Part shown: positions 11,217 to 21,403 of the stretch, in pieces
Numbering within the stretch: the first letter of the stretch is position 1
How the letters are laid out: every line of letters starts with the position of its first letter
Source of the DNA: Rosenbergiella australiborealis
Lineage (GTDB): Bacteria; Pseudomonadota; Gammaproteobacteria; Enterobacterales; Enterobacteriaceae
Length of the DNA stretch: 64,000 nucleotides
Assembly: GCF_018494035.1 (NCBI RefSeq)
Contig: NZ_JABBFO010000011.1
Coordinates: forward strand, 33,776-97,775
Direction: 5' to 3'
Translations under genes and position numbers: made by a program
The notes under the pieces: model-generated
The model's database searches: none
What the model saw: the letters and a program-made list of their open reading frames with translations, nothing else
Told to the model about the DNA's origin: nothing

Positions 11217-11696
11217 ATGCGTATTGGGCACGGTTTCGATGTTCATGCTTTTGGGGGGGAAGGTCCCCTCATCATTGGTGGGGTGCGTATTCCCTTTCCA
11301 CAAGGTTTTCTGGCGCATTCTGATGGTGATGTCGCCCTGCACGCGTTAACCGATGCATTATTAGGGGCTGTTGCACTGGGCGATATTGGAAAACTATTTC
11401 CAGACACCGATCCCGCTTTTAAAGGCGCGGATAGCCGGGGCTTGCTGCGTGAAGCTTGGCGTAGAGTTCAAGAAAAGGGCTATACCATTGGTAATGTCGA
11501 TGTCACCATCATTGCACAGGCGCCAAAAATGCTGCCACATATTCCGCAAATGCGAATTAATATCGCGGAGGATCTCGGCTGTCATATGGACGCGGTTAAT
11601 GTTAAGGCGACCACAACAGAAAAACTAGGCTTTACGGGGCGTGGTGAAGGGATTGCCTGTGAAGCGGTGGCATTACTGGTTAAGGTTGAAGGATAA
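11217..11696 (+). CDS. ispF: 2-C-methyl-D-erythritol 2,4-cyclodiphosphate synthase
   Basis: IspF cyclises CDP-methylerythritol phosphate to MEcPP in the MEP pathway. At 159 aa it has the family length. The zinc ligands are visible as Asp8, His10 (GHGFDVHAF) and His42 ([11 protein letters not shown]), and the substrate-binding AHSDGDV and [14 protein letters not shown] motifs are intact. Its stop overlaps the truD start by one base. Confidence 0.98.
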   Translation: MRIGHGFDVHAFGGEGPLIIGGVRIPFPQGFLAHSDGDVALHALTDALLGAVALGDIGKLFPDTDPAFKGADSRGLLREAWRRVQEKGYTIGNVDVTIIAQAPKMLPHIPQMRINIAEDLGCHMDAVNVKATTTEKLGFTGRGEGIACEAVALLVKVEG

Positions 11697-12745
11697 TGGA
11701 GATAACGCCTCTGCATTGGCTGCTAGGTAAGCCTAGCGCTACAGGTTTGATTAAACAATCGACCAGCGATTTCCGTGTGATTGAAGATCTTGGCTATACT
11801 GCTGATCATCAGGGCGAACATCTATTGATTCGCATCCGGAAAACAGGGTGTAATACTCGTTTTGTCGCAGATGCGTTGGCAAAATTTTTGAAAATCCCAG
11901 CGCGTGAAGTCAGTTATGCCGGAATGAAAGACCGTCATGCGGTGACGGAGCAGACGTTTTGCGCGCGCCTTCCAGGAAAAGAGATGCCCAGTTTTGCGGC
12001 ATTTGAATTGGAAGGTGTTGAAATTCTTGAGGTTGCGCGCCATCAACGTAAAGTACGTATCGGCGGTTTAGCCGGAAATTATTTCCAGCTGGTGATTCGC
12101 GATATCAGTGATGCACAGAGTGTTGAGCAGCGTCTAGCACTGATCAGCACACAAGGCGTCCCTAATTACTTCGGTGAACAACGTTTTGGTCGTGATCGCC
12201 ATAATTTAACGCTTGCTGAACAATGGGCAGCCGGTGAAATTCGTATCAAAGATCGGGCTAAGCGTAGCTTGCTCCTTTCAGCGATACGCAGCGATATTTT
12301 TAATCAAGTGACCAGTGCTCGTATCGCTGAGCAGTCAACGTTAACCACACTGTGGGTGGGCGATTGTGTGCAGCTGACAGGGCGGGGCAGTTGGTTTATC
12401 GTTAGTGATGACGAGTATGACGAGACGGTAACCCGGGTTCGTAACGGCGAGTTACGTATTACTGCGCCATTGGTCGGAAAAGGGAATCCGGTAGTCACCG
12501 GTAGCGCTGCTGAGTTTGAACAACAGCATATCGTTAGCCAGCAACCTTTTATCGACTTGCTGATCCGCGAAAAAGTCGATGCCGCTCGGCGCGCAATGTT
12601 AGTGTGCCCCCAAGAGATGGCATGGACATGGATAGATGAACATACTTTACAAATGAATTTCTGGTTACCAGCGGGCAGTTTCGCAACCAGTGTCGTGAGA
12701 GAACTCGTATTACAGGGAGAAATGATTGAGGATCCTGCTGAGTAA
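11696..12745 (+). CDS. truD: tRNA pseudouridine(13) synthase
   Basis: TruD isomerises U13 of tRNA-Glu to pseudouridine. The protein is 349 aa. The catalytic aspartate is Asp79 in [13 protein letters not shown], and the [11 protein letters not shown] motif of the TruD insertion domain is present. It begins on the last base of the ispF stop and its 3' end overlaps surE by 20 bp, so the operon is translationally coupled. Confidence 0.97.
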   Translation: MEITPLHWLLGKPSATGLIKQSTSDFRVIEDLGYTADHQGEHLLIRIRKTGCNTRFVADALAKFLKIPAREVSYAGMKDRHAVTEQTFCARLPGKEMPSFAAFELEGVEILEVARHQRKVRIGGLAGNYFQLVIRDISDAQSVEQRLALISTQGVPNYFGEQRFGRDRHNLTLAEQWAAGEIRIKDRAKRSLLLSAIRSDIFNQVTSARIAEQSTLTTLWVGDCVQLTGRGSWFIVSDDEYDETVTRVRNGELRITAPLVGKGNPVVTGSAAEFEQQHIVSQQPFIDLLIREKVDAARRAMLVCPQEMAWTWIDEHTLQMNFWLPAGSFATSVVRELVLQGEMIEDPAE

Positions 12746-13490
12746 TGATGACGGTGTCTTAGCACCAGGTATTCAACGGTTAGCCCAAGCGCTGCGAACG
12801 ATGGCGACGGATGTCCGTATTATTGCTCCTGACCGTAATCGTAGTGGGGCGTCCAGTGCCTTAACCTTAGATATGCCATTACGGACATATCACTATGCGA
12901 ACGGAGATATTGCCGTCCAGCAAGGCACTCCTACTGATTGCGTTTATCTTGGCGTCAATAGTTTGATGACGCCGGGACCCGATATTGTGATCTCGGGGAT
13001 TAATGCGGGGCCTAATCTTGGTGATGATGTGATCTACTCAGGTACGGTTGCCGCAGCAATAGAAGGGCGTCATTTAGGTCTCCCCGCGCTTGCCGTTTCT
13101 TTAAATGGCCATACCCATTATGACACTGCGGCAGAGGTCACTTGTCAGATCTTACGCAAATTGAGCACTCACCCATTACGCTTAAGTCCAGTGCTGAATA
13201 TTAATGTTCCTGATCTGCCTCTCGCGGATATTCGCGGATGGAAAGTGACACGATGTGGTTATCGACACCCGGCTAATAAGGTGATTACGCAGCAAGATCC
13301 TCGAGGTGAAACACTTTATTGGATTGGCCCACAAGGTCATCCTAACGATGCCGGAGAGGGAACCGATTTTGATGCGGTGGAACGGGGCTATGTTTCTCTC
13401 ACACCTCTAGGGATTGATTTGACTGCTTATCATGCAGTATCTCCTTTAACAAAGTGGCTAGGGAATGTTGAGGGTCAAGGCACATGCTGA
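12726..13490 (+). CDS. surE: 5'/3'-nucleotidase SurE (survival protein)
   Basis: SurE is a metal-dependent nucleotidase and exopolyphosphatase linked to stationary-phase survival. The start is TTG 12726, giving [11 protein letters not shown] with the metal-binding Asp8-Asp9. This matches the family N-terminus, while the next downstream start would delete the active site. GASSALTLD and [20 protein letters not shown] are intact; length 254 aa. It overlaps truD by 20 bp and pcm by 7 bp. The non-ATG start inside the upstream gene suggests tuned, coupled translation. Confidence 0.97.
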   Translation: MRILLSNDDGVLAPGIQRLAQALRTMATDVRIIAPDRNRSGASSALTLDMPLRTYHYANGDIAVQQGTPTDCVYLGVNSLMTPGPDIVISGINAGPNLGDDVIYSGTVAAAIEGRHLGLPALAVSLNGHTHYDTAAEVTCQILRKLSTHPLRLSPVLNINVPDLPLADIRGWKVTRCGYRHPANKVITQQDPRGETLYWIGPQGHPNDAGEGTDFDAVERGYVSLTPLGIDLTAYHAVSPLTKWLGNVEGQGTC

Positions 13491-14110
13491 GTCGGCGTGT
13501 AGAAATGTTGCTCGATTATTTACGTCAGCATGGTATTGCTGATGAGGCGATACTGCGTGCAATCTCGGTGGTTCCACGTGAAAAATTTGTCGATGAGGCT
13601 TTTGAACATAAAGCCTGGGACAACAACGCCTTGCCTATCGGTTATGGTCAGACAATTTCGCAACCTTATATGGTGGCAAGAATGACTGAACTGTTAGGGC
13701 TGACACCTTTTTCACGAGTGCTTGAGATAGGGACAGGATCAGGGTATCAAACGGCTATTTTAGCAAATTTAGTAGAGCACGTTTACTCAGTCGAACGGAT
13801 TAAGGGATTACAGTGGGCAGCTAAGCGGCGTCTTAAGAACTTAGATTTACATAATGTGTCAACGCGACATGGTGACGGATGGCATGGATGGCGTTCACGA
13901 GGGCCATTTGATGCTATTATCGTTACCGCAGCATCACCGCAGATCCCGCTTGAGCTGCTTGAACAATTAGCTGATGGTGGTGTGATGGTATTACCGGTCG
14001 GTGAAGAACAACAATTTTTACAGCGCATACAGCGTATAGGTGAAACCTTCACCGATGATATCATTGAACCCGTTCGGTTTGTCCCGTTAATTCCAGGTGA
14101 TCTGGCGTAA
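13484..14110 (+). CDS. pcm: Protein-L-isoaspartate O-methyltransferase
   Basis: Pcm methylates isoaspartyl residues so that damaged proteins can be repaired. The 208-aa protein has [24 protein letters not shown] (substrate region) and the SAM-binding [13 protein letters not shown] motif. It overlaps surE by 7 bp and is followed by a 133-bp gap before nlpD. This is the conserved surE-pcm-nlpD-rpoS stress block. Confidence 0.97.
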   Translation: MLSRRVEMLLDYLRQHGIADEAILRAISVVPREKFVDEAFEHKAWDNNALPIGYGQTISQPYMVARMTELLGLTPFSRVLEIGTGSGYQTAILANLVEHVYSVERIKGLQWAAKRRLKNLDLHNVSTRHGDGWHGWRSRGPFDAIIVTAASPQIPLELLEQLADGGVMVLPVGEEQQFLQRIQRIGETFTDDIIEPVRFVPLIPGDLA

Positions 14111-14243
14111 CGTTTTTCCTGACATCGTCTCATAGCCTGACTTGGCGTTGCCTGCTACTATCAGACGATAATTTCATTTTGGTATTCTAAAATCTGAGCT
14201 TGGATCTCAATACCGATAGCCGTAAGCCTTTATGGGGGAATGA

Positions 14244-15407
14244 ATGAGCAAAGGAAGCAAAAATTTTAATTATCGCCAGATGGCGCTCGCCTCATTGATT
14301 GCTGCCAGCTTGGCAGGATGTAGCACTGAGAGTACCGATTCACAGGCACCTATTACCGCCATCGGCGCAAGTGGTGGCGCGCCAAGAGGATCGACCCAGC
14401 GTGCTGTATCACAATACCCTTCGACGATTGTTCCCAGCACGCCCAGTTCATTGACATCACAACCGATCACGCAGCCTCAACCCGTGACACATGTTCGTTC
14501 TGCCCCGGTGACAGAGCAGGCGGTGATTAGCCAGCCGGTGAAAGTCCGTAATGGGAAAATCGTCTATAACCGAAATTATGGGAATATTCCTAAGGGTAGT
14601 TATAGCGGCAGCACCTACACTGTTAAGCGCGGTGATACATTATTTTATATCGCATGGATCACTGGGAACGATTTCCGTGATCTTGCACAGAAAAATAATG
14701 TTGCCGCACCTTATAGCTTGAATGCTGGGCAAGTGCTTCAAATTGGGAATGGAGCAGGGCAACCGATAACAGGGCCTAATGAAATTAGTAAAGCCGACAA
14801 CATTACTCCTAATGAAAATAGTGCAAATAATGTTCAGAGAACCGTTCCCAAAGAGGTTGCACAACAGCCAATAGTTACGTATTCTGAAGATAATGACGAA
14901 CAAAGTAGTAATAATACTGTTCAATCCAACAGTAAGTTATTACCCGGTAAGACGACTGTATTAGGAAGTGCTGCTGCGCCAATCGTGGCACCAACCTCAG
15001 CACCGACGGTCAGCAGTACTACCAGTTCAACACCGATTACGACGTGGCGTTGGCCGACAAACGGAAAGATTATTGATAGTTTTTCTGCAGCGGAAGGTGG
15101 TAATAAGGGAATTGATATTGCCGGTTCTCGCGGACAACCGGTGGTCTCTACCGCAGCAGGTCGAGTTGTTTATGCAGGTAATGCATTACGCGGTTACGGT
15201 AACTTAATCATCATCAAACATAACGATGATTATCTCAGCGCCTACGCACACAACGAGACGATGTTGGTGAGAGAGCAGCAGGAAGTCACGGCAGGCCAAA
15301 AAATCGCTACGATGGGTAGCACAGGGACGAGTTCGGTAAGATTACACTTTGAAATTCGTTATAAAGGAAAATCCGTCAATCCGTTGCGTTACTTACCGCA
15401 ACGATAG
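14244..15407 (+). CDS. nlpD: Murein hydrolase activator NlpD (outer-membrane lipoprotein)
   Basis: NlpD activates the amidase AmiC at the septum. Its 387 aa begin with a lipoprotein signal whose lipobox LAGC puts the lipidated cysteine at residue 26. A LysM domain follows (about 124-167, [13 protein letters not shown]), then a long Ser/Thr/Asn-rich linker (about 170-265) and a C-terminal M23 (LytM) domain. That domain has lost the catalytic His/Asp ligands (GNKGIDIAG) as in E. coli NlpD, consistent with an activator rather than an enzyme. The main rpoS promoter is expected inside this gene by analogy with E. coli. Confidence 0.96.
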   Translation: MSKGSKNFNYRQMALASLIAASLAGCSTESTDSQAPITAIGASGGAPRGSTQRAVSQYPSTIVPSTPSSLTSQPITQPQPVTHVRSAPVTEQAVISQPVKVRNGKIVYNRNYGNIPKGSYSGSTYTVKRGDTLFYIAWITGNDFRDLAQKNNVAAPYSLNAGQVLQIGNGAGQPITGPNEISKADNITPNENSANNVQRTVPKEVAQQPIVTYSEDNDEQSSNNTVQSNSKLLPGKTTVLGSAAAPIVAPTSAPTVSSTTSSTPITTWRWPTNGKIIDSFSAAEGGNKGIDIAGSRGQPVVSTAAGRVVYAGNALRGYGNLIIIKHNDDYLSAYAHNETMLVREQQEVTAGQKIATMGSTGTSSVRLHFEIRYKGKSVNPLRYLPQR

Positions 15408-15450
15408 ATGCAGGGCCTTCTGGCTCTGCCCAGGACCAGGAGGCATCACA

Positions 15451-16443
15451 ATGAGTCAGAACACGCTGAAAGTTGAAGAGTTACATGACATTGACTATGA
15501 CGATCATGAGAATGTAGCTTTTGAAGAGCAGAATGCGACAAGCGATTCAAAAGATGATTATGAGATCTCTAGTGCGGAAGAAGATCTTTTTTCGCCGAAT
15601 TCCTCCCAACGGGTACTGGACGCGACTCAACTCTATTTAGGCGAAATCGGCTTCTCACCGCTGCTTACCGCAGAAGAAGAGATCTATTTCGCACGTCGTG
15701 CCCTGAGAGGGGATGTCGCTTCTCGCCGTAGAATGATCGAAAGTAATCTACGACTGGTCGTTAAGATCTCGCGCCGCTACAATAACCGTGGTTTACCACT
15801 TCTCGATCTTATTGAGGAAGGTAACTTAGGGCTTATCCGTGCGGTAGAGAAGTTTGACCCAGAGAAAGGCTTCCGTTTCTCAACGTATGCTACGTGGTGG
15901 ATCCGTCAAACCATTGAGCGTGCGATCATGAACCAGACGCGTACCATTCGTCTGCCTATCCATATCGTGAAAGAACTGAATGTGTACTTACGTACCGCTC
16001 GTGAGCTGACTCAGGTATTAGACCATGAGCCAACGGCGGAAGATATTGCACATAAATTGGATAAGCCAGTCGAGGATGTCAGTCGAATGCTTCGCCTGAA
16101 CGAACGTATCGCTTCAGTCGATACGCCAATCGGTGGGGATTCCGAAACCTCACTGCTTGATATGATTTCGGATGACGATGACAATTCGCCAGAATATACC
16201 AATCAAGATAACGATATGAAGCAAAGTATCGTTAAGTGGTTGTATGAACTGAATGCTAAACAGCGTGAAGTGTTAGCGCGCCGTTTCGGTCTATTAGGTT
16301 ATGAACCCGCTACACTTGAAGATGTCGGTCAAGAAATTGGCTTAACTCGTGAGCGAGTTCGTCAGATTCAGGTTGAAGGTTTACGCCGTCTACGTGAAAT
16401 CCTTGAAGATCAAGGCTTAAGTTTAGATGCTCTGTTTCTGTAG
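15451..16443 (+). CDS. rpoS: RNA polymerase sigma factor RpoS (sigma-38)
   Basis: RpoS directs stationary-phase and general stress transcription. I chose ATG 15451 ([13 protein letters not shown]), giving 330 aa, the length of the E. coli protein, preceded by AGGAGG at 15438-15443. An open frame extends upstream into nlpD but matches nothing. Regions 1.2 ([20 protein letters not shown]), 2 ([29 protein letters not shown]), 3 and 4.2 ([20 protein letters not shown]) are intact. A strong terminator follows. Confidence 0.98.
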   Translation: MSQNTLKVEELHDIDYDDHENVAFEEQNATSDSKDDYEISSAEEDLFSPNSSQRVLDATQLYLGEIGFSPLLTAEEEIYFARRALRGDVASRRRMIESNLRLVVKISRRYNNRGLPLLDLIEEGNLGLIRAVEKFDPEKGFRFSTYATWWIRQTIERAIMNQTRTIRLPIHIVKELNVYLRTARELTQVLDHEPTAEDIAHKLDKPVEDVSRMLRLNERIASVDTPIGGDSETSLLDMISDDDDNSPEYTNQDNDMKQSIVKWLYELNAKQREVLARRFGLLGYEPATLEDVGQEIGLTRERVRQIQVEGLRRLREILEDQGLSLDALFL

Positions 16444-16457
16444 TCGCGATTAAAGCG

Positions 16458-16491
16458 AAAAAAGCCATCCAATTTAGATGGCTTTTTTTTT
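16458..16491 (+). terminator. rho-independent terminator of rpoS
   Basis: AAAGCCATC (16461-16469) pairs with GATGGCTTT (16477-16485) around a 7-nt loop, followed directly by a T run. It sits 17 bp behind the rpoS stop and just before the 3' end of convergent mutS. The A run on the left makes it potentially bidirectional. Confidence 0.9.
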
Positions 16492-16499
16492 ACCTGAGT

Positions 16500-19055
16500 T
16501 TAGAGCAGTGTCTTAAGTCGATAGACCCACTCTAATGCTTGGCGTGGGCTGAGGCTATCAGGGTCTAGCGCCTCTAATGCATCAAGGGCGGGCGAAGTCT
16601 CTTCCTTCAGAAGTGAAAGTTGATTCGTGTCGCCTGCTTGGCTAGGGCGCTGGCTGGGCTGGGTTTCCAGTTCACGCAACTTTTGCCGCGCCCGCTTAAT
16701 CACCTCTTTGGGAACACCTGCTAAGGCGGCGACCGCCAAGCCATAACTTTTACTTGCCGCGCCCTCGCTAACCGTATGCATGAACGCGATGCTATCGCCA
16801 TGCTCTCGGGCATCGAGGTGTACGTTCTCTACGCCTTGGATCTGATCGGGCAGGGCCGTTAACTCAAAGTAGTGGGTGGCAAACAGTGTTAGCGCCTTTA
16901 ATTGATTCGCTAAATTTTCCGCACAAGCCCATGCCAGAGAAAGACCATCGTAGGTCGATGTGCCCCGACCGATCTCATCCATTAACACCAAACTATGCTG
17001 AGTGGCGTTGTTTAGAATGTTCGCCGTCTCGGTCATCTCCACCATAAAGGTCGACCGTCCCGAGGCTAAGTCATCGGCCGCGCCAACGCGGGTGAAGATG
17101 CGATCGATAGGGCCAATAGTGACGGCGTCAGCCGGGACGTAGCTCCCCATCCAACTAAGAAGCGCAATCAACGCCGTCTGACGCATATAGGTGCTTTTCC
17201 CGCCCATATTCGGCCCTGTGATGATTAGCATTCGGCGCTGAGGTTGTAATGACACAGGGTTGGCAATAAACGGTTCTTTTAACACTTGCTCGACGACCGG
17301 ATGGCGGCCATTGGCGATGGTAATGCCGGGCTGCTCCGATAAGGTCGGGCAGACATAACGCAAGGTCTCGGCACGTTCTGCCAGGTTTGCTAAGACGTCC
17401 AGCTCTGCCAGAGCAGTGGCACTGCGTTGTAACTCGGCGAGATGTGGCAAGAGTTGGTCGAATAGCTGCTCGTAGAGCATTTTTTCTAAGGCCAGCGCTT
17501 TCCCTTTGGAGGTTAATACTTTGTCTTCGTACTCTTTCAACTCTGGGATGATATAGCGTTCGGCATTTTTCAGCGTTTGGCGGCGCACGTAGTGGATGGG
17601 CACTTGATGGCTCTGCCCGCGGCTCACCTGAATAAAGTAGCCGTGTATCGCATTATAGCCGACCTTTAAGGTATCGAGTCCTAAGCGCTCGCGCTCACGG
17701 ATCTCTAAACGATCCAGATAGTCCGTGGCCCCGGCGGCTAATGCTCGCCATTCGTCCAACTCCGCGTGATAGCCTTCGGCGATCACCCCGCCATCGCGCA
17801 CCAGTACGGGAGGGGCTTCAACGACCGCCTGATCCAGGAGTTCGCGCAGTGCACTAAAGTCGCCGCAGCCTTCAGCGAGTGCGGTCAGCGATGCGCCAGT
17901 CGTTTCGGCGAGTAGGGCTTGGATCTCAGGAAGTTGGTGGAACGCATGACGCATCCGTGCGAGATCACGAGGACGGGCGGTACGCAGCGCCAGCCGGGCG
18001 AGAATACGCTCTAAATCACCGACCTGATGGAGCAATGGCTGCAGCGAGGAAGCGATCGGCTGTAATTCGGCAATCGCCTGCTGACGCGCGGCGATAACCT
18101 TGGCATCGCGCAGGGGGGTATGTAACCAACGCTTAAGCATCCGACTGCCCATCGGGGTGACGGTACGATCCAGCACCGAGGCCAACGTGTTGTCCGTTCC
18201 CCCGGCGAGATTAGAGGTAATCTCTAAATTTCTACGCGTAGCGGCATCCATGATGATGGTGTCTTGCTGACGCTCCATCGTGATACTCCGCAGATGGGGT
18301 AGGGCGGTACGCTGGGTATCTTTCGCATATTGCAGTAGGCATCCGGCGGCAGGCAGCGCGAGTAAGGCCTGTTCGACCCCAAACCCTTGTAGATCACGAG
18401 TTCCGAATTGCAGCGTCAGTTGCTGGCGAGCCGTCGCAAGATCGAACTCCCACACTGGGCGGCGACGCAACCCACGACGCTGCTCGATCAAGTGAAAAGC
18501 CGTGAAGCCTTCCGGGTAGAGCAGTTCTGCGGGATTAGTGCGTTGTAGCTCTGCTGCGAGCGTTTCTTCGCTCTGTGCCTCGGTAAGCAGAAAACGACCC
18601 GAACCGATATCCAGCGTGGCATAGCCAAACCCTTGTTTGCTCTCGTAGACGGCGGCCAGCAAGTTATCTTGACGTTCGTTTAATAACGCTTCATCGCTAA
18701 TCGTTCCCGGCGTGACGATACGTAATACTTTACGTTCAACCGGGCCTTTACTGAGTGCGGGGTCGCCAACCTGTTCGCAGATCGCGACCGATTCGCCCAT
18801 CTGCACCAGCTTCGCTAAATAGCCCTCCACGGCATGATAAGGCACACCCGCCATAGGAATCGGTTGTCCTGCGGAGGAGCCACGCTTGGTTAAGGAGATA
18901 TCCAGCAGTTGTGACGCCCGGCGAGCATCATCAAAAAAGAGCTCATAAAAATCCCCCATGCGATAGAACAACAGGATATCCGGATGCTCGGCTTTTAGGC
19001 CAAGATACTGCTGCATCATTGGGGTGTGGGCGCTTAAGTTGTCGTGAGTGGTCAT
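16500..19055 (-). CDS. mutS: DNA mismatch repair protein MutS
   Basis: MutS recognises mismatches and small loops and recruits MutL. The 851-aa protein has the mismatch-contacting motif [13 protein letters not shown] near residue 36. It also carries the connector, lever and clamp domains, Walker [14 protein letters not shown] and Walker [17 protein letters not shown]. The C-terminal helix-turn-helix/tetramer region is present after a Q/S-rich linker. It converges on rpoS. An imperfect copy of its first codons and upstream DNA recurs about 3.1 kb away at 22186-22281. Confidence 0.98.
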   Translation of the reverse strand: MTTHDNLSAHTPMMQQYLGLKAEHPDILLFYRMGDFYELFFDDARRASQLLDISLTKRGSSAGQPIPMAGVPYHAVEGYLAKLVQMGESVAICEQVGDPALSKGPVERKVLRIVTPGTISDEALLNERQDNLLAAVYESKQGFGYATLDIGSGRFLLTEAQSEETLAAELQRTNPAELLYPEGFTAFHLIEQRRGLRRRPVWEFDLATARQQLTLQFGTRDLQGFGVEQALLALPAAGCLLQYAKDTQRTALPHLRSITMERQQDTIIMDAATRRNLEITSNLAGGTDNTLASVLDRTVTPMGSRMLKRWLHTPLRDAKVIAARQQAIAELQPIASSLQPLLHQVGDLERILARLALRTARPRDLARMRHAFHQLPEIQALLAETTGASLTALAEGCGDFSALRELLDQAVVEAPPVLVRDGGVIAEGYHAELDEWRALAAGATDYLDRLEIRERERLGLDTLKVGYNAIHGYFIQVSRGQSHQVPIHYVRRQTLKNAERYIIPELKEYEDKVLTSKGKALALEKMLYEQLFDQLLPHLAELQRSATALAELDVLANLAERAETLRYVCPTLSEQPGITIANGRHPVVEQVLKEPFIANPVSLQPQRRMLIITGPNMGGKSTYMRQTALIALLSWMGSYVPADAVTIGPIDRIFTRVGAADDLASGRSTFMVEMTETANILNNATQHSLVLMDEIGRGTSTYDGLSLAWACAENLANQLKALTLFATHYFELTALPDQIQGVENVHLDAREHGDSIAFMHTVSEGAASKSYGLAVAALAGVPKEVIKRARQKLRELETQPSQRPSQAGDTNQLSLLKEETSPALDALEALDPDSLSPRQALEWVYRLKTLL

Positions 19056-19110
19056 TAGCTTGGGTATCCATTTCCGTGGTTTTCAATGTGTCAGTGAATA
19101 TTATGGTTAT
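19011..19110. repeat. Direct repeat copy A: mutS 5' end and upstream region
   Basis: This 100-bp stretch covers the first about 15 codons of mutS and about 55 bp upstream of it. It matches 22186-22281 with about 11 differences including small indels (aligned by eye, roughly 89% identity). The two copies are in the same orientation and enclose the STM2901-like/DUF1493/hcp/fic segment. Confidence 0.85.
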
Positions 19111-19729
19111 TGTTTTTTTCACGTTGTCGCATTGAAATCATGAAATTATTAATTTGCAGATAAGGTTAAGTGTCACTGGCCGACTTACTACCGGCTAAGA
19201 GGTGAGCGCATGTTGCGTGACCTACATCGACATTCATGACTACATGATAACCGAGTCTGTAGGGCAGGAAAACACAGAGGGAAGCGACTTTACTGCAAAA
19301 TGAGAGAAATGACGAAGATAGGTGGTAACGATAAGGCTGATCTAGGGGAAAGCTTGGGGCGGTGTTTTGCGGGGCAACTTCCCGCAGACTGCTCTCGCTA
19401 CTGCTCGTCTTAAACTCCACCAATTAACGCTCCTCCGACGGGAAGGTCGGTGCCCTACGAATGAACTCAAACAAGACAAGTTCCAGCGTACGATTGAAGC
19501 TGAATAGGCCAAGCGCACTGAATTGAAAGTATATGGATTAGTTGAACTGTATCTAAGGATCGAAAAACGAAGGACGGGAAGTTCATTCCCGGTGCACGAT
19601 GTTGTGATCTGGTTTATCACCCTCATTTCGTTTCATAAAATCAGACTTCTCCCGGAAGAAATTTTTCCCCTATCCTGTCGCGTAGGTGTACGATAAGTGA
19701 GCAAATAATTAGAGATTATAAGGTTACTG
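19111..19729. other. 619-bp stretch without intact gene; decayed coding-like sequence
   Basis: The mutS promoter should lie at the left end. On the plus strand a frame from about 19346 to 19508 reads as a Lys/Arg/Glu-rich helical protein (segment RREGRCPTNELKQDKFQRTI) that hits a TAG. It continues in frame afterwards as AKRTELKVYGLVELYLRIEK to a stop near 19694. It looks like the remains of a gene; I do not recognise the family. No insertion-sequence ends were found. Confidence 0.35.
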
Positions 19730-20194
19730 ATGGATACAGTAGAAGAGCTAAACGGAACGTACTTCTATGCGGGAAAATCGAATCTAAGTGCTGCCGACCT
19801 TCTGTTTATGATTTTTTGTGAGAATACCGCCAGCCAGTTTGGGATCGGCGTTGCTGATTTCGGTGCAGTGGTTGCCTTTGTATCGGGAAGAAACAATTTA
19901 GGTACGAGGGGCAAATTTGCCAATACGACAAAAGGAACCTCTTACGCTTCAAAGGCTGCACGAGCGGTTTTTAAGAAGAGTAAATTCCCCTTTGGTATCT
20001 CGCTTCCGACCTGGTTAGGAGGTTACACACTCTGGACGGCTCGACGTGTTATGGTTCGTAATATTGCGCCGTTTGTTGGCCGTTCAATTCCCCTGATTGG
20101 TCAAATTATACTTGCTTCTGATGTGTCGCAAATCACCTACCGCACCATACGCGAGTACAACACCATAGCGCGGGGCAACGATAAGTTATGGTAG
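19730..20194 (+). CDS. STM2901-like protein of unknown function
   Basis: This 154-aa protein has an N-terminal MDTVEELNGTYFYAGKSNLS and hydrophobic, glycine-rich segments (about 38-53 and 117-135). Its middle is basic, with KAARAVFKKSKFPFGISLP, and it ends NTIARGNDKLW. From memory it resembles the family named after Salmonella STM2901, whose members sit next to a DUF1493 gene; no function is established to my knowledge. The two genes overlap by 7 bp, so they are co-translated and likely act together. A toxin or effector with its partner is one possibility because a dead hcp lies directly downstream, but that is inference. Confidence 0.6.
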   Translation: MDTVEELNGTYFYAGKSNLSAADLLFMIFCENTASQFGIGVADFGAVVAFVSGRNNLGTRGKFANTTKGTSYASKAARAVFKKSKFPFGISLPTWLGGYTLWTARRVMVRNIAPFVGRSIPLIGQIILASDVSQITYRTIREYNTIARGNDKLW

Positions 20195-20514
20195 ATAGTA
20201 TCGAACAGCGCGTTTATGAGCTTGTACGGCCTTATGCTGGCACTTATCTGTTCAACGTTAAGCCGGTGAAGCTTACACCTGAAACTGATCTCGATATCGA
20301 TTTAGGCATTGATGAGCTTGAAGCCGAAGATCTCATGAATGAATTTTTCGAGAAACTCAACGTTGAGCGCGACAACTTCCAGATAGAAACCTACTTTCCC
20401 AATCTCCCTTTTTCATGGAATCCGTTCAAGAAAACGGAACCCGTACCCGTTCCAGATTTTACTATCGGTATGCTGATCGAGTCAGCTAGAGCCGGGAAAT
20501 GGTTATACGACTAA
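20188..20514 (+). CDS. DUF1493 family protein
   Basis: This 108-aa acidic protein has an N-terminal half resembling an acyl-carrier-protein-like fold (TPETDLDIDLGIDELEAEDL), typical of DUF1493. The C-terminal half contains FSWNPFKK and ends FTIGMLIESARAGKWLYD, a hallmark of the family. It overlaps the upstream STM2901-like gene by 7 bp (ATGGTAG). DUF1493 proteins have no firmly known function. There is no ACP-type DSL serine, so acyl carrying is unlikely. It may be the partner or immunity protein of its neighbour. Confidence 0.75.
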   Translation: MVDSIEQRVYELVRPYAGTYLFNVKPVKLTPETDLDIDLGIDELEAEDLMNEFFEKLNVERDNFQIETYFPNLPFSWNPFKKTEPVPVPDFTIGMLIESARAGKWLYD

Positions 20515-20532
20515 TAGCAAGGAGCTTAATAA

Positions 20533-20724
20533 ATAGCTGTACCTGTTCACCTAATTTTAAAAGACGAAGGCGGTTATCAGATTATGGGATCTTGTGATAT
20601 TTACGGACGTGATGGAAGCATGTAATTACGCAGTTTGCAGTATGGCGTTGTTATTCCCACCGATCCCCTCACTGGTAAAGTTACTGGTAGCCATTTTCTC
20701 TATCATATTCATTTAGAGTATTAA
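20533..20724 (+). pseudogene. Decayed orphan hcp gene (T6SS tube protein, N-terminal remnant)
   Basis: Read from 20533 the frame gives IAVPVHLILKDEGG, then IMGSCDIYGRDGSM, a TAA at codon 31, and on in frame VVIPTDPLTGKVTGSHF to a TAA at 20722-20724. This matches the N-terminal third of the Hcp1-type protein of enterobacteria (PVxLWLKDDGG, GSVDVxxREGS, IPTDxxTGKLTGTR). The usual ATG is ATA here, although a good AAGGAG ribosome site remains at 20519-20524. The gene carries three lesions: lost start, internal stop and missing C-terminal two thirds. It is clearly different from the intact hcp at 42264 and points to an orphan hcp-effector module in this island. Confidence 0.85.
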
Positions 20725-20908
20725 TATCCTCATATCTATGGTCGTTTTGAAGTGGTTATAAAGATATTATTTTTTTTCAAAAGATTGAGAGTATGACAGT
20801 TTGAAATTATTAATGATTTATTAAAAGGGTTATGATGATTATGTTTACTATCTTGAAAATATACGCTGTTATTTTGAATAGATGCATCCTTCCGTCATTT
20901 TGTAAACT

Positions 20909-20924
20909 TGTGAATCAGATCACG
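20909..20924. promoter_or_regulatory. CRP-like binding site
   Basis: TGTGA-ATCAGA-TCACG matches the CRP consensus TGTGA-N6-TCACA at 9 of 10 positions. No gene begins within 300 bp downstream, and the only nearby -10-like hexamer is not at a standard CRP distance. It may therefore be a relic of a lost gene, drive a short RNA, or be chance. Confidence 0.4.
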
Positions 20925-21102
20925 TTAATTCTGTTATAGGAACGCTGTCGCCCTAAGGAATTCTACCCTCAAGCTAATAAAAACACTTTAGCTAACAACA
21001 TCATGAATTAAAAGGAAATTATTTCTTTCTTTAGTAGCAAACCTCTCAGCATCATTGATATGCTTATGTCAATTTATTGTTTGCAGATTTTTTGTCGATT
21101 CC

Positions 21103-21128
21103 CCCTTATCAAGCAGGTTTGATAAGGG
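21103..21128. repeat. Perfect 10-bp inverted repeat
   Basis: CCCTTATCAA (21103-21112) and TTGATAAGGG (21119-21128) are separated by 6 nt. No T run follows on either strand, so a terminator is unlikely. It lies about 48 bp upstream of the -10 element of the antitoxin-like gene and could be an operator. Confidence 0.5.
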
Positions 21129-21173
21129 CATTGTTCATCTGAGGTTGTAGAGGTGGCGTCGTTTAAAAGTTTT

Positions 21174-21181
21174 GGTATAAT
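21174..21181 (+). promoter_or_regulatory. Extended -10 promoter for the Fic-antitoxin-like gene
   Basis: The sequence TGGTATAAT (TG-N-TATAAT) ends at 21181, with no good -35 hexamer at 17 bp; extended -10 promoters often lack one. It lies about 50 bp before ATG 21233. Confidence 0.55.
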
Positions 21182-21232
21182 ACTCCTTCGCACAGCTTCA
21201 TGCGTAACGTCATTGGATGTAGAGGAGGCTTA

Positions 21233-21403
21233 ATGATCAATAACAGAAAAAAAGAGCATGCAACCTATGCTAAACCTTCTCGCTCGGACATTATGCGTTC
21301 TGTGGCGACATCAACAGCCGTCGAAACCGGCCAGCCGTCAGCTAGCGTTGAAGCTTCACTTGAAGCCGCACGCAAGAAATTCGCGCATCTTCGCCTCGCT
21401 TAG
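21233..21403 (+). CDS. Small Fic-antitoxin-like protein (VbhA/YhfG-type candidate)
   Basis: This is a 56-aa protein starting at ATG 21233, behind an AGAGGAGG ribosome site at 21221-21228; an in-frame upstream start adds a non-conserved leader. The central segment MRSVATSTAVETGQPS can be laid on the inhibitory helix of class I Fic antitoxins, whose motif is (S/T)xxxE(G/N). Here it reads STAVET-G, with Thr in place of Gly/Asn followed by Gly. The C-terminal half is a basic-acidic helix. It faces the fic gene tail to tail, their stop codons overlapping by 4 bp, whereas class I antitoxins normally lie upstream on the same strand. Assignment rests on the motif and on adjacency. Confidence 0.6.
   Translation: MINNRKKEHATYAKPSRSDIMRSVATSTAVETGQPSASVEASLEAARKKFAHLRLA

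Larger units (their letters stand above)
20725..21232. other. 508-bp AT-rich stretch without gene
   Basis: No open frame of substance was seen. It contains a CRP-like site, a perfect 10-bp inverted repeat and, at its right end, an extended -10 promoter leading into the small Fic-antitoxin-like gene (each listed separately). The rest is AT-rich and featureless, consistent with decay after loss of the hcp 3' part. Confidence 0.5.

Noticed and set aside
12304-12765. 153-aa minus-strand open frame
   Set aside because: It lies fully opposite truD and the start of surE, which are secure; no homology recognised.
19166-19423. 85-aa minus-strand open frame
   Set aside because: No ribosome site, no recognisable domain, Ser/Phe-rich composition; the region looks decayed.
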